Assembly (NCBI GenBank): GCA_022813675.1
Contig: CP063375.1
Span: 1,996,001-2,060,000, forward strand
DNA: 64,000 bases
DNA from: Deferribacteraceae bacterium V6Fe1
Lineage (GTDB): Bacteria > Chrysiogenota > Deferribacteres > Deferribacterales > Deferrivibrionaceae
Direction of reading: 5' to 3'
A program made the position numbers and the translations under genes. This document shows positions 25,881-38,747 of the stretch, piece after piece (the stretch's first letter is position 1; each line of letters starts with the position of its first letter). The notes under the pieces were generated by a model, which saw nothing but the letters and a program-made list of their open reading frames with translations, did not search any database and had not been told where the DNA came from.

Positions 25881-27459
25881 ATATTTCAGGCCCGCCTTTA
25901 ACAACATCTGTTTTATCGTGGGATTCAAACTTTTTAAAATTTTCAACAAAATTTTTCGCCAAGTTTTTTAAACTCTCTTTGTACTTATCTCTGTCTTTCC
26001 ACGCAAGCTCAGGATGGACTACATTTTCAGGAATACCAGGGATTTCTTTAGGAATACCGAATCCAAAAACCTCATTCCTGACAAAGTCAGCCTTTTCCAA
26101 GCTTCCATCCAAGATAGATTTTATAATTGCCCTTGTATGCTTAATTTTGAATCTCTCCCCTACTCCGTATGGCCCGCCGGTAAGCCCTGTGTTTACTAAC
26201 CAGCAAGTAACATTGTGTTTCGTTATTTTATCCCCCAACAGCTTAGCATACCTGAATGGGTGATGGACCATAAAAGGAGCCCCAAAACATGCACTAAATA
26301 CCGCCTTAGGCTCCGTAACCCCTTTTTCAGTCCCCGCAACTTTAGCAGTATAGCCTGAGACAAAGTGATACATTGCCTGCTCTTTACTTAATTTTGCCAC
26401 TGGTGGCAATACTCCAAACGCATCATAAGTCAAAAATATTATATTTTTGGGATGCCCCCCTTTACCGTCTTTTACAATTTTTGAAAGGTGAGTTATAGGG
26501 TAAGAAGCCCTTGTATTCTCTGTCAGAGAATCATCATCAAGATTAATTCTCCTTGTTTCAACGTCAATTGCAACATTTTCCAAAATTGTCCCAAATTTTC
26601 TAGTGGTTTCAAATATATCAGGCTCAGCTTCTTTGGAAAGATTAATCACCTTTGCATAACATCCACCTTCAATATTGAAAACACCACTATCATTCCAACC
26701 ATGCTCATCATCACCTATCAAATATCTTTCAGGGTCAGTGGACAGAGTTGTTTTACCGGTACCGGAAAGGCCAAAAAACAGTGCCACATCCCCTTTTTCA
26801 CCAATATTGGCAGAACAATGCATCGACATGATATCTTTCTTTGGCAGCAAGTAATTCATTACGGTAAAAATAGATTTTTTTATTTCACCGGCATAACTTG
26901 TCCCACCGATTAAGACAAGTTTTTCGTCAAAATTTACTATTATAAATGTTTCGGAATTTGTGCCATCCTCCTCAGGATTAGCATGAAATCTCGGAAGATC
27001 AATTACAGTAAAATCCGGCTTGAAATTTTCAAGCTTTTCATTATTAAGCTCCCTTATAAACATATTTCTTGCAAAGAGTGAATGCCATGCATACTCAGAA
27101 ATCACTCTTACTTTAAGTCTTGTTTCTTCATCACTCCCGGCGTAGCAATCCTGAACAAAAATCTCTTTTGTCTGCAAATAAGCCTTAATCTTGCTATATA
27201 TTTTTTCAAAAGACTCTTTGCTTATCGGTTTGTTATCCTTAGACCAATACACATCGCTTGTACCAGGCAAATCAACAATATATTTATCGTTTGCTGACCT
27301 TCCCGTATGATGACCGGTTCTAACTACAATGGGTCCCAAGTGAGCAATAATCCCCTCACTTCTTTTAACTATCGCCTCATAAAGAGCCGGGGTTGTAAGA
27401 TTTCTGTTTACATAGGCAATATTTTTAAAACCATACTCATCGTAAACAAGCTTTTTCAT
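25879..27459 (-). CDS. pckA: phosphoenolpyruvate carboxykinase (ATP)
   Basis: A 526-residue enzyme converting oxaloacetate and ATP to PEP, CO2 and ADP, the first step of gluconeogenesis. The P-loop GLSGTGKTTLSTDPERYLIG (near 240) and 'GDDEHGWNDSGVFNIEGGCYAK' region with the metal-binding Asp are diagnostic of the ATP type. Length fits (about 530). The start ATG follows AAAAGGGGGAAC. The stop is in the shared terminator. It converges with the phosphohexomutase gene. Confidence 0.97.
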   Translation of the reverse strand: MKKLVYDEYGFKNIAYVNRNLTTPALYEAIVKRSEGIIAHLGPIVVRTGHHTGRSANDKYIVDLPGTSDVYWSKDNKPISKESFEKIYSKIKAYLQTKEIFVQDCYAGSDEETRLKVRVISEYAWHSLFARNMFIRELNNEKLENFKPDFTVIDLPRFHANPEEDGTNSETFIIVNFDEKLVLIGGTSYAGEIKKSIFTVMNYLLPKKDIMSMHCSANIGEKGDVALFFGLSGTGKTTLSTDPERYLIGDDEHGWNDSGVFNIEGGCYAKVINLSKEAEPDIFETTRKFGTILENVAIDVETRRINLDDDSLTENTRASYPITHLSKIVKDGKGGHPKNIIFLTYDAFGVLPPVAKLSKEQAMYHFVSGYTAKVAGTEKGVTEPKAVFSACFGAPFMVHHPFRYAKLLGDKITKHNVTCWLVNTGLTGGPYGVGERFKIKHTRAIIKSILDGSLEKADFVRNEVFGFGIPKEIPGIPENVVHPELAWKDRDKYKESLKNLAKNFVENFKKFESHDKTDVVKGGPEI

Positions 27460-27482
27460 AGTTCCCCCTTTTAAAAATTATG

Positions 27483-27510
27483 TTGAAATTGCAACATATT
27501 GTATTATAAT
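27483..27510 (+). promoter_or_regulatory. promoter placing +1 on the ATG of the HNH gene
   Basis: TTGAAA (27483-27488), 16 bases, TATAAT (27505-27510), then six bases (TGCGAG) to ATG 27517. Confidence 0.65.
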
Positions 27511-27516
27511 TGCGAG

Positions 27517-30457
<2,941 letters not shown>

Positions 30458-30458
30458 T

Positions 30459-30485
30459 CGGCTGGCTTTTGCCAGCCTTCTTTTT
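30459..30485 (+). terminator. terminator of alaS
   Basis: GGCTGGC, loop TTTT, GCCAGCC followed by TTCTTTTT. The NUDIX start codon lies only about six bases after it. Confidence 0.88.
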
Positions 30486-30490
30486 ACATT

Positions 30491-31060
30491 ATGATATTGC
30501 ATAAATTAAAAAAAGATTTAAGCAAAAAGAAACCAGTATTTATTAATCAGGATGAAAGATTAGCTGCCGTAATGATTCCTCTTATAAAGTCTAACTTTGG
30601 GTATGAAATCATTTTTACAAAAAGGCATAACAACTTGCCCACTCATGCGGGGGAAGTTTCATTTCCAGGTGGAATTAAAGAAAAAAATGACCCTTCACTG
30701 GAGGCCACTGCCATAAGAGAAACAGTGGAAGAGATTGGAATAAACGCAAACCATATTGAAATAATCGGCAGGCTTGATGATGAGATGTCCATACATAAAT
30801 TTAAAGTTGCCCCTTTTTTAGGTTACATCAACGCCAATACTAAAATTGAAGATCTGAAGTTTCAAAAGTGTGAAGTGGAAAGAGTATTTTCTGTGCCTAT
30901 AGAATATTTCTTAACCTGCCAGCATTGGAAAGAAACTTGGGTCAGGAAAGATGATAAAGTTACCGTTCATTTTTACCCTTACAAAGACCTCATTATCTGG
31001 GGGCTTACCGGAAGGATACTTTCAAAGCTTCTTAAAATTGTTTCAGAATACTTAAAATAA
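30491..31060 (+). CDS. NUDIX hydrolase, probable coenzyme A pyrophosphatase
   Basis: A 189-residue NUDIX protein. The Nudix box is complete from GGIKEKNDPSLEA to RETVEEIGI (about 57-80), preceded by THAGEVSFPGG, close to the LRxHxGQxSFPGG motif of the NudL/CoA-diphosphatase family. It would cleave CoA or derivatives to phosphopantetheine and 3',5'-ADP. No Shine-Dalgarno or clear promoter precedes the ATG, which directly follows the alaS terminator, so expression may depend on read-through. Confidence 0.82.
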   Translation: MILHKLKKDLSKKKPVFINQDERLAAVMIPLIKSNFGYEIIFTKRHNNLPTHAGEVSFPGGIKEKNDPSLEATAIRETVEEIGINANHIEIIGRLDDEMSIHKFKVAPFLGYINANTKIEDLKFQKCEVERVFSVPIEYFLTCQHWKETWVRKDDKVTVHFYPYKDLIIWGLTGRILSKLLKIVSEYLK

Positions 31061-31227
31061 TAATTTTATGCCATTTTTTATGATATAATAATGAATGGGC
31101 GGTTAGTTTTCTAACAAGATAATGTTTTAATAGTTAATAAAATAATTTTATACTAATAAAATTAATTGCTTGTCATTAAATGGTTTTTAATATAAAAGTA
31201 ATTAACAAATAAAATAAGGGGTGTAAC

Positions 31228-34200
31228 ATGTATAACATTACATTCTCAAAAGACTCAGAAGCAGAGTATAAAAAACATGAATTATTTTACGAAGAAAAAA
31301 TTAACAAAATCTTCAGTGACTTCAAAAAATCCAACGAACCTTTTTATAATTTTGCCAAAATATTCATAAAAAGTGTTCCTTACAACCTTATCGAAATCCT
31401 TAGTAATAAAGATGTTTTAAATTTTGCATTAAAGCTTTTCGATGCATTTAACGGCAGAAAAAAGAAAAAATATTTACAAACTGTTATTGAGCCATATAAC
31501 AATGATTTCTTTATCGGTAATTTTTCAATAATAGTGATGAATACTGATGACAGACCTTTTCTTGTTGATAGTATTAGAGAATATTTTTATGAAATAAACT
31601 TAAACAGCCAATTTATCCTTCACCCAATTTTTAGCGTAAAAAGAAACGCTAAAGGTGATATTACAGAAGTAGATAAACCACAAATCGGCACAAAAAATGA
31701 ATCATTTGTTGTTATTTTCATTCAAGATGCACAGCCAGCAGATTTAAAAAATATATCTGACGAATTAAACAAAATCTATGACGAAGTCTGCCTTGCCGTT
31801 GATGATTATCCAGAAATGAGCAGAATGCTTGATAACTTAACCCTTTATTACAAAAACAAATCAAATGAAGTCTCATCTTTCTTGCAATGGATAAATAACA
31901 ACAATTTCATTCTCCAAGGGATAAGAATATTAAACGATATCAATTTAAAAGATGAAACTTACAAACTTGAGCAATATGGGGTCTACAAGCTCAATAGAAC
32001 TTTAGGGATAATCCCTAATATGATAAAAGCCCTTAAAAATAAATCTTTTAAATTTGTGAACGGCTATCCTATCGTTGTTGATAAGGCGCTTTATTCCTCA
32101 AAGGTTAAAAAAAGAAAAAATTATGATAGAATTATTCTCGTTGACGACAAAGGGGATTCCTTAACTTTAATATCGATGGTTGGAATTTTTTCGAAAGATG
32201 CATTAAAAACACCTCCTTACAATATCTCCATAGTAAAGCATAAAATGGATGAAATTGTAGACCATTTCGGATTCGTTAATGGCTCTCATGATCACAAATG
32301 GCTTATTGATATGCTTGACGCATTTCCTAAAACCGAAATTATATCTCTTGATAAAGAAACTTTAATTAATATTTTCAAAACCGTTTTCTCCATGCACGGG
32401 AAAAATCAAGTCATTTTCTATACAAAAAACTTTAAACCTCTAAAAAATTATTACGTGTTTATGACATTTCCACAGGAAAAGTTTTCAACCGAAACCTTAA
32501 TTGCAATAAAATCTATTTTTCAAAATGCACTTGATGCTTATACTTTGGATATTTCTGTAAGAAATGATGATCACGGTTATGTTTTTGCCCATTTTCATTT
32601 TTACATAAAAGATATCAAATCACTTGAAAAACTGAATTTAGCAAAAATAGAAACTCAAATAAAAGAGCTTATTAAAGATTGGAAAGACGAGCTATATGAA
32701 GAATTAAAAATCAGATTTTCTGGAATAAAAAGTGATCAGCTATTCCAAAAATTTGGAAACGCTTTTTCAGAAACTTATAAAACCAAATGCACACCTCATG
32801 AAGCGGGTGAAGATATATCTTTTCTTGATAATTTATCAGAAATTAAAGCTAATCTTTATACCGATGACACTAAAACTACAATAAAACTGTACACCAAAGA
32901 AAGGATTCTGTTAACAGATATAATGCCAGTAATTGACAATATCGGGATAAAAGTCAATGAAGAGTTCACTTACAAAGTAAAATGTGACAATGACAACTAT
33001 TTTATAAACTCAATTCATCTTGCTGACATCCATGAACCAAAACAATTCAAAGAGCAATATTCCAAAATTTTGCCCGAGCTCATAATAAATGTAATCACTG
33101 AGAAAGTGGAAAATGACAAGATTAACAGCTTATGCATCATCGAAAACTTAAATTATCGTGAAATCGACTTTTTGAGAGCTGTAAGAAACTATATTGAACA
33201 AATAAATCCTTTATATCGAAGGGTAAGCTTGAATGAAGCTCTTATAAATAACAGTCAAATATCCAAACTATTTATTGATTATCTCCACGAAAAATTTAAC
33301 CCGGGGCAAAAAAAGAGGGACTTTGTCACAGTAGAAAATAATATTTTAAACAATATTGATAAGGTCGTATCGGTACAAGAAGATAACATACTAAGGCATT
33401 TTTACAAAGTTATAACTGCAATTGTCAGGACAAACTACTTTATACCCGGTAAAAACTATATTTCATTTAAGATTAAGTCAAAAGAGCTTGATATCGTGCC
33501 TGAACCAAGACCAATGTTTGAGATTTATGTACACAGTGCTCAAATGGAAGGTATACATTTGAGAGGCGGAAAGGTTGCAAGAGGCGGGTTAAGATTCAGT
33601 GACAGACCTGATGATTTCAGAACGGAAATATTAGGATTGGTAAAAACCCAAATGGTAAAAAACACAGTAATCGTCCCTGTAGGCTCAAAAGGCGGGTTTA
33701 TTGTCAAAAAAAGATTTGAAGATAGAGAATTAGATAAAGAACACGTTATTAATCAATATAAAACACTCATAAAAGGGCTTCTTGACATTACTGACAATTA
33801 TAAGGGGAAAAAAGTGGTTCACCCTGATAATGTGGTAATTTACGATGAAAAAGACCCTTATTTGGTAGTTGCAGCAGACAAGGGTACGGCGACATTTAGT
33901 GATATTGCAAATAGTGTTTCCATCGAATATGGCTTTTGGCTGGGGGATGCTTTTGCTTCAGGCGGTAGTGCCGGATATGACCATAAAAAAGTAGGTATTA
34001 CTGCAAAAGGGGCTTGGGAATCTGTAAAAAGACACTTTAGAGAGCTTGGAAAAGATACTCAAAGTGAGCCGTTTACAGTCATTGGTATTGGAGATATGGC
34101 AGGAGATGTTTTTGGTAACGGTATGCTACTTTCAGACAAAATTAAGCTGTTAGCAGCTTTCAACCACATACATATATTCGTTGACCCTAATCCTGACCCC

Positions 34201-35922
34201 GAAACAAGCTATATTGAAAGGCTCAGAATGTTCAAACTTCCAAGATCCACATGGAAAGATTACAATCCTGAACTAATATCAAAAGGTGGAGGAATATTTG
34301 AAAGAAGTGCAAAAAAAATTGAAATTTCTCCTGAAATTAAAGAGGTTTTCGATATACCTACTGATGTAGTTTCAGGGGAAGAATTAATCAGATATATATT
34401 AAAAGCCAAAGCTGAGCTTTTATGGAATGGCGGAATCGGGACATATATTAAAGATGACTTTGAAACCAATGAAGAGGTTGGAGATAAGGCAAACGACAAT
34501 GTGAGGGTTAATGCTTCCGATTTAAGAGTGAAAGTAATTGGTGAAGGTGGCAACCTGGGTCTTACCCAAAAAGCACGTATAAGGTTTGCATTAAACGGAG
34601 GTCTGATAAACACTGATGCCATTGACAACTCTGCGGGTGTTGATATGTCGGACCACGAAGTAAACTTAAAAATCTTATTTGATGTGCTAATGAAGAATAA
34701 CGAACTGAAAGATATGAAGTCCAGAAATTCTCTCATAGCCAAACTAACTCCTGAAGTAACTGAACTTGTCTTAAGGGATAATTACTTACAAACTCAAACT
34801 ATAAGTTGTGATTTAATGAAGTCTGAAAGCAACATAATTTCATATGTTGATACTGCAGAGTATTTACAAAGTATAGGGCTATTAAACTTTAAAATAGAAA
34901 ATATTAACTTCATAAAAGAGAAAAGGCAGATAACAAGGCCTGAATTGGCTGTCCTTTTAGCTTATACAAAAATAATGTTATTTGATAGCACGGTAAATGA
35001 GTTTAATCATGATTCAGAGCTACTTAAACAGGAGTACATTCAATATTACCCTAAAACAGTCATAAAAAATTACTCTAAGTATTTTGACGAACACAAACTA
35101 AAAAATGAAATAACAGCAACAGTTGCAGTTAATAAAGCGGTAAATCAAGCAGGAATACCTTTCTTCATAGAGCTTCACAAATCAACGGGGCAGCCTTATG
35201 CCAAACTTATAGAAAGGTATCTTTTTGCAGACAAACTCCTTGAAACTTCAGAAATAAGGAAAAAAATAGAAGAGCTTGACTTAAAAGTTGATACAAAAGT
35301 CCAATATACAATGCTAATTGAGCTTGAAAAAACATTAAAGGTAGCAACAAATTGGCTTATTAATGACAATAATTTCAAGTTAATTAACGAAAACATGGAT
35401 ACATTTAAGAATGTATCAAAAATTGTAACAGGAAACCTTAAAGGCAAGTTTAAAGAAAATTATGATTCACTTTTTGGGGAATTAACATCTTGTAACTGTA
35501 AACCTGGAATCTCAAAAGCAGTTTGTGATATCAAATTTATGAAACCTGCATTTGACCTTTTTGAAATTATCTTAAAAAATAAACTCGATATGTCAAAAAC
35601 TGTTAAAAATTACTTTAATATAGGCTCACTATTTAACCTTCCTCTCTTTATAAAGGGGATAAAACAAACTAATATAACAACTACTTGGGATAGAATTAAC
35701 AAAGACAATTTATTAAACAGAATTAAACTATTCCAAAAAGATTTTTGTCGAAAATACACTGAGTATGGAGAAAGTTGGTTAAAATCATTGGAAAAGGAAG
35801 AACAAATATTTTTTGTGAACTATAATAAGTTTTTGGAATCTATCAGTGCAGGAGAGTTTAACAGCCTTATACCTTATAATGTAATGCTTGACTCTCTATT
35901 TAATATGTTAAACTCAAAATAA
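31228..35922 (+). CDS. NAD-specific glutamate dehydrogenase, 180-kDa class
   Basis: A 1564-residue oxidative enzyme deaminating glutamate to 2-oxoglutarate with NAD. The N-terminal third contains ACT-like regulatory regions. The catalytic domain holds 'HLRGGKVARGGLRFSDRPDD' and PVGSKGGFIVKK with the catalytic lysine near 818; 'GIGDMAGDVFGNGMLLSDKI' belongs to the nucleotide-binding domain. Length fits the Streptomyces/Pseudomonas GdhB class (about 1600). AAGGGGTG precedes ATG. An M16 peptidase gene starts 15 bases after its stop, suggesting co-transcription. It indicates amino acid catabolism. Confidence 0.95.
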   Translation: MYNITFSKDSEAEYKKHELFYEEKINKIFSDFKKSNEPFYNFAKIFIKSVPYNLIEILSNKDVLNFALKLFDAFNGRKKKKYLQTVIEPYNNDFFIGNFSIIVMNTDDRPFLVDSIREYFYEINLNSQFILHPIFSVKRNAKGDITEVDKPQIGTKNESFVVIFIQDAQPADLKNISDELNKIYDEVCLAVDDYPEMSRMLDNLTLYYKNKSNEVSSFLQWINNNNFILQGIRILNDINLKDETYKLEQYGVYKLNRTLGIIPNMIKALKNKSFKFVNGYPIVVDKALYSSKVKKRKNYDRIILVDDKGDSLTLISMVGIFSKDALKTPPYNISIVKHKMDEIVDHFGFVNGSHDHKWLIDMLDAFPKTEIISLDKETLINIFKTVFSMHGKNQVIFYTKNFKPLKNYYVFMTFPQEKFSTETLIAIKSIFQNALDAYTLDISVRNDDHGYVFAHFHFYIKDIKSLEKLNLAKIETQIKELIKDWKDELYEELKIRFSGIKSDQLFQKFGNAFSETYKTKCTPHEAGEDISFLDNLSEIKANLYTDDTKTTIKLYTKERILLTDIMPVIDNIGIKVNEEFTYKVKCDNDNYFINSIHLADIHEPKQFKEQYSKILPELIINVITEKVENDKINSLCIIENLNYREIDFLRAVRNYIEQINPLYRRVSLNEALINNSQISKLFIDYLHEKFNPGQKKRDFVTVENNILNNIDKVVSVQEDNILRHFYKVITAIVRTNYFIPGKNYISFKIKSKELDIVPEPRPMFEIYVHSAQMEGIHLRGGKVARGGLRFSDRPDDFRTEILGLVKTQMVKNTVIVPVGSKGGFIVKKRFEDRELDKEHVINQYKTLIKGLLDITDNYKGKKVVHPDNVVIYDEKDPYLVVAADKGTATFSDIANSVSIEYGFWLGDAFASGGSAGYDHKKVGITAKGAWESVKRHFRELGKDTQSEPFTVIGIGDMAGDVFGNGMLLSDKIKLLAAFNHIHIFVDPNPDPETSYIERLRMFKLPRSTWKDYNPELISKGGGIFERSAKKIEISPEIKEVFDIPTDVVSGEELIRYILKAKAELLWNGGIGTYIKDDFETNEEVGDKANDNVRVNASDLRVKVIGEGGNLGLTQKARIRFALNGGLINTDAIDNSAGVDMSDHEVNLKILFDVLMKNNELKDMKSRNSLIAKLTPEVTELVLRDNYLQTQTISCDLMKSESNIISYVDTAEYLQSIGLLNFKIENINFIKEKRQITRPELAVLLAYTKIMLFDSTVNEFNHDSELLKQEYIQYYPKTVIKNYSKYFDEHKLKNEITATVAVNKAVNQAGIPFFIELHKSTGQPYAKLIERYLFADKLLETSEIRKKIEELDLKVDTKVQYTMLIELEKTLKVATNWLINDNNFKLINENMDTFKNVSKIVTGNLKGKFKENYDSLFGELTSCNCKPGISKAVCDIKFMKPAFDLFEIILKNKLDMSKTVKNYFNIGSLFNLPLFIKGIKQTNITTTWDRINKDNLLNRIKLFQKDFCRKYTEYGESWLKSLEKEEQIFFVNYNKFLESISAGEFNSLIPYNVMLDSLFNMLNSK

Positions 35923-35937
35923 TGCTGAGGTTAAGAA

Positions 35938-37239
35938 GTGTTGAAAAAATCTTTGTTTGTTTTGCTCATAATACTATTTATGGAGGTCGCATTGACTGCT
36001 GCTGTTAAAGAAACAACCTTAAAAAACGGTGTAGACTTTGTATACAAGTATATTCCCAATGTTAAGGTTACTTCCGTTCAGGTTTGGATGAAAACAGGCT
36101 CTGTTAACGAGACCCAGGACATAAACGGAATTTCTCACTTTTTGGAGCATCTTGTTTTTAAAGGGACTTCAAAGTTCAAGCCTGATGAAATAGATTTAGT
36201 AGTAGAATCAAACGGCGGCCAAATGAATGCAGCTACAAGCAAAGATTACACTTTTTACTACATCACAATACCAACTTACAATTCAAAGGTTGCATTTGAA
36301 GTCCTAAGTGAAATGGTCTTCAATGCAACCTTTATTAAAGATGAAATAGACAAGGAAAGACCTGTGGTTATACAGGAAATCAAAAGAAAATATGATAACC
36401 CGACATTCGATATGTGGAAATATATTTCTGATACTCTTTATTCAGACACCCCCTACTCCATGGAAATTATCGGCACTGAGGATAATATAAGAAATTTTTC
36501 AAGAAAGCAGATAGTTGACTACTACAATAAATATTATCACCCTAAAAATATGACTTTGGTAGTTGTAGGTGACATTCCATATGAAGAAGCTAAAGCACTT
36601 GCCGGTCAATATTTTGAAAAATTTAGAGAGGTAAGCCCCGGAAAAGGTTACTCTTTTGACCAAACAATAAAGCTTAACAAAGACGAGTTTAAACTTTTCA
36701 AGAAAGATTTAACCCAAACCTATGCTGCAATTGTATATCCTGCTTTTCCTATTACAGACAAACGAACTTATGCACTTGACGTATTGACTGAAATTTTAAG
36801 CAGTGGAGAAAATTCAATTTTAAAATCCAAGTTGAAAAATGAGCTCAATTTAGTAACTTCTATTTATGCAGGCTCAATGGGACAAAAATTTGTGGGAAGC
36901 TTTGTAATCTATTTTACTGCCGATGATGATAATTTTAATAAAGTTATCGTTGAAACTGATAAAATACTAAAAAACATAATGGACGGAGATATAAACAACG
37001 ATATGCTTGTAAGAGCCAAAAACAGACTAAAAAGTCAAATGGTTTTTCAAAGAGAAAAAACATCGTCTGAGGCAAATGACATAGGATACTCATTTACACT
37101 TGATATCAAAGACTACTACTTCAACTACACTGATAAAATTAACTCAGTAACGATAGACGATTTGAAAAATGTTGCCAAAGAAATTTTTAATAATCACAGA
37201 ATGATTGTTGCCACATCCAAATCAGAATTAAAGCTATAA
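35938..37239 (+). CDS. M16-family zinc peptidase, exported
   Basis: A 433-residue protease with an N-terminal hydrophobic signal (residues 4-21). The inverted zinc motif HFLEH is at 67-71, with the third ligand glutamate in the 'VVIQEIKRKYD' helix near 147; a second, inactive M16 half follows. Bacterial members of this size degrade peptides in the periplasm or process signal peptides. GTG 35938 is the start, seven bases after GAGG. It appears co-transcribed with NAD-GDH, for which I see no functional reason. Confidence 0.9.
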   Translation: MLKKSLFVLLIILFMEVALTAAVKETTLKNGVDFVYKYIPNVKVTSVQVWMKTGSVNETQDINGISHFLEHLVFKGTSKFKPDEIDLVVESNGGQMNAATSKDYTFYYITIPTYNSKVAFEVLSEMVFNATFIKDEIDKERPVVIQEIKRKYDNPTFDMWKYISDTLYSDTPYSMEIIGTEDNIRNFSRKQIVDYYNKYYHPKNMTLVVVGDIPYEEAKALAGQYFEKFREVSPGKGYSFDQTIKLNKDEFKLFKKDLTQTYAAIVYPAFPITDKRTYALDVLTEILSSGENSILKSKLKNELNLVTSIYAGSMGQKFVGSFVIYFTADDDNFNKVIVETDKILKNIMDGDINNDMLVRAKNRLKSQMVFQREKTSSEANDIGYSFTLDIKDYYFNYTDKINSVTIDDLKNVAKEIFNNHRMIVATSKSELKL

Positions 37240-37259
37240 ATAAATACCTCCTCAAATTT

Positions 37260-37287
37260 GGCGGGAGACTAAGCTCCCGCATTTTTT
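37260..37287 (+). terminator. terminator after the M16 peptidase gene
   Basis: GCGGGAG, loop ACTAAG, CTCCCGC then ATTTTTT. It overlaps the 3' end of elbB on the other strand. Confidence 0.88.
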
Positions 37288-37951
37288 AAAAAAGCTCAAA
37301 AAGTTTATCTATAGTTTTTTCAATCCCAGCAGCCACTTCTGAAATACTTTGTCCAAGCATATATGCAGGTGTAGTTACAATCTTATTTTCTTTATCCACT
37401 ACAGCTTCTTTTACCGGACATGATACATGTGTAGCTCCAAGTGATTCTATTGCGCCGGCAACACCTTCGTCAGTACCTATTGTAATTGATGACTTGATAT
37501 CAGTCCCTTCAAGTGCCTTTGCTACCAACACAGGGGCTATGCAGATAGCCACAAGAGGCTTTTTAGCCTGTATCACTTCTTTGACCAATCTCTTTACATC
37601 TTTATCTATTTTGCAGTCAGGACCATCTACCGCAAAAGTGGAAAGGTTTTTAGCGGCACCAAATCCGCCAGGGAAAACAAGCGCATCGATATCATTCACG
37701 GATACCTCTTTGATATCCTTTATATTGCCTCTTGCAATCCTTGCTGACTCAACCAATACATTTCTTTTTTCACCTTTACTTACCTCACCTGTAAGATGAT
37801 TTACAACATGCATCTGTTCAATGTTTGGCGCCATCATTACTATATCAGCACTTTTTTTATCAAGATACAAAAGTGTCAAAACGGCTTCATGAATCTCACT
37901 TCCGTCAAATACTCCACAACCACTTAAAACAACACCAATTTTTTTACCCAT
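37286..37951 (-). CDS. elbB: ElbB-type DJ-1/PfpI family protein
   Basis: A 221-residue protein of the DJ-1/PfpI superfamily, ElbB branch, historically called isoprenoid biosynthesis protein and later described as a glyoxalase III-like enzyme. 'GVVLSGCGVFDGSEIHEAV' is the typical opening and AICIAPVLVAKAL holds the nucleophilic-elbow cysteine. ATG 37951 is chosen with GGAGG seven bases upstream; a 22-codon extension to 38017 is not conserved. Its cellular role remains uncertain. Confidence 0.9.
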   Translation of the reverse strand: MGKKIGVVLSGCGVFDGSEIHEAVLTLLYLDKKSADIVMMAPNIEQMHVVNHLTGEVSKGEKRNVLVESARIARGNIKDIKEVSVNDIDALVFPGGFGAAKNLSTFAVDGPDCKIDKDVKRLVKEVIQAKKPLVAICIAPVLVAKALEGTDIKSSITIGTDEGVAGAIESLGATHVSCPVKEAVVDKENKIVTTPAYMLGQSISEVAAGIEKTIDKLFELF

Positions 37952-38062
37952 TTTTACACCTCCAATAATAGTTGTATTTCTCTTGTAGCAAACCCAATAA
38001 TACAAATTTATAGACATAACATATCAAATTCAATGAGAAATCTTTAATAACAATTATACATG

Positions 38063-38698
38063 TTACTTCTCTATCACCAACCACACATACAAATCTCCAT
38101 TATTAGGGTCAACCCATTCGTCAAGAATAACAGCATTTTGCAATATCTCTTCAGACTTGTGAACGGAGAGTGAGCTTAATTTACTTGTATACGTGTCGCT
38201 TAGTTTGGAAAGTATCCTTGTCCTTTCTATTTTAAGTTCTGTACTGACGAAAACTTTCAACTGTTTGGCAAGCTCGGCTTGAGCTAACGTTTTAGCAAGC
38301 CTTTTCTGAGCAGCATATCCACCCCTTACAGATGATTTTCTTGCAATACCGATCGCCCCGAAATATCCGTCATAATTTGCATCATAAAACCATACAGGTC
38401 GTCCATCTTTTAAAGGGAATTTTGTATCATTTGATTGCTTTTTGTCCTTTACATTAGAAGGAGCTTTTTTCTCTTCTATTATAGAAGGCTTGTCTAAAAC
38501 AGGTTTATCCACATCTTTTTCAAATATAGGCTCTTTGATTTGAGGCTCCCCCGTTTCCTGATCCAGCTCATTAAAGGCTTTATCAGCCTCAGCTTGCTGG
38601 TGTGAAACAGTATTTTGTTTAATATAAGGCTTTGTGTAAGAACAGCCGGAGATAATTAGCAAAGCACAAATAATTACAAATAATATTCTTAAAAACAT
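38063..38698 (-). CDS. LPP20-family lipoprotein
   Basis: A 211-residue lipoprotein. The signal ends in a lipobox (LIISGCS, Cys near 19), followed by a charged low-complexity linker (about 40-95, EIxEP/KPxxEKK-like) and a C-terminal LPP20/SurA-like domain starting 'GYFGAIGIARKSS' with a long helix 'AAQKRLAKTLAQAELAKQLK'. Members are outer-membrane-associated lipoproteins of unknown role, common in Campylobacterota and Deferribacterota. AAGGAGG precedes ATG. It is divergent from the CHASE2 cyclase gene. Confidence 0.8.
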   Translation of the reverse strand: MFLRILFVIICALLIISGCSYTKPYIKQNTVSHQQAEADKAFNELDQETGEPQIKEPIFEKDVDKPVLDKPSIIEEKKAPSNVKDKKQSNDTKFPLKDGRPVWFYDANYDGYFGAIGIARKSSVRGGYAAQKRLAKTLAQAELAKQLKVFVSTELKIERTRILSKLSDTYTSKLSSLSVHKSEEILQNAVILDEWVDPNNGDLYVWLVIEK

Positions 38699-38747
38699 TT
38701 TTCCTCCTTAAATATTTTATGTTATACTATACCATATTGGAGATATT

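Noticed and set aside
31100-31160. Small AT-rich inverted repeats before NAD-GDH
   Set aside because: Stems are short (5-8 bp), nearly all A and T, and not linked to a clear promoter; chance is a sufficient explanation.
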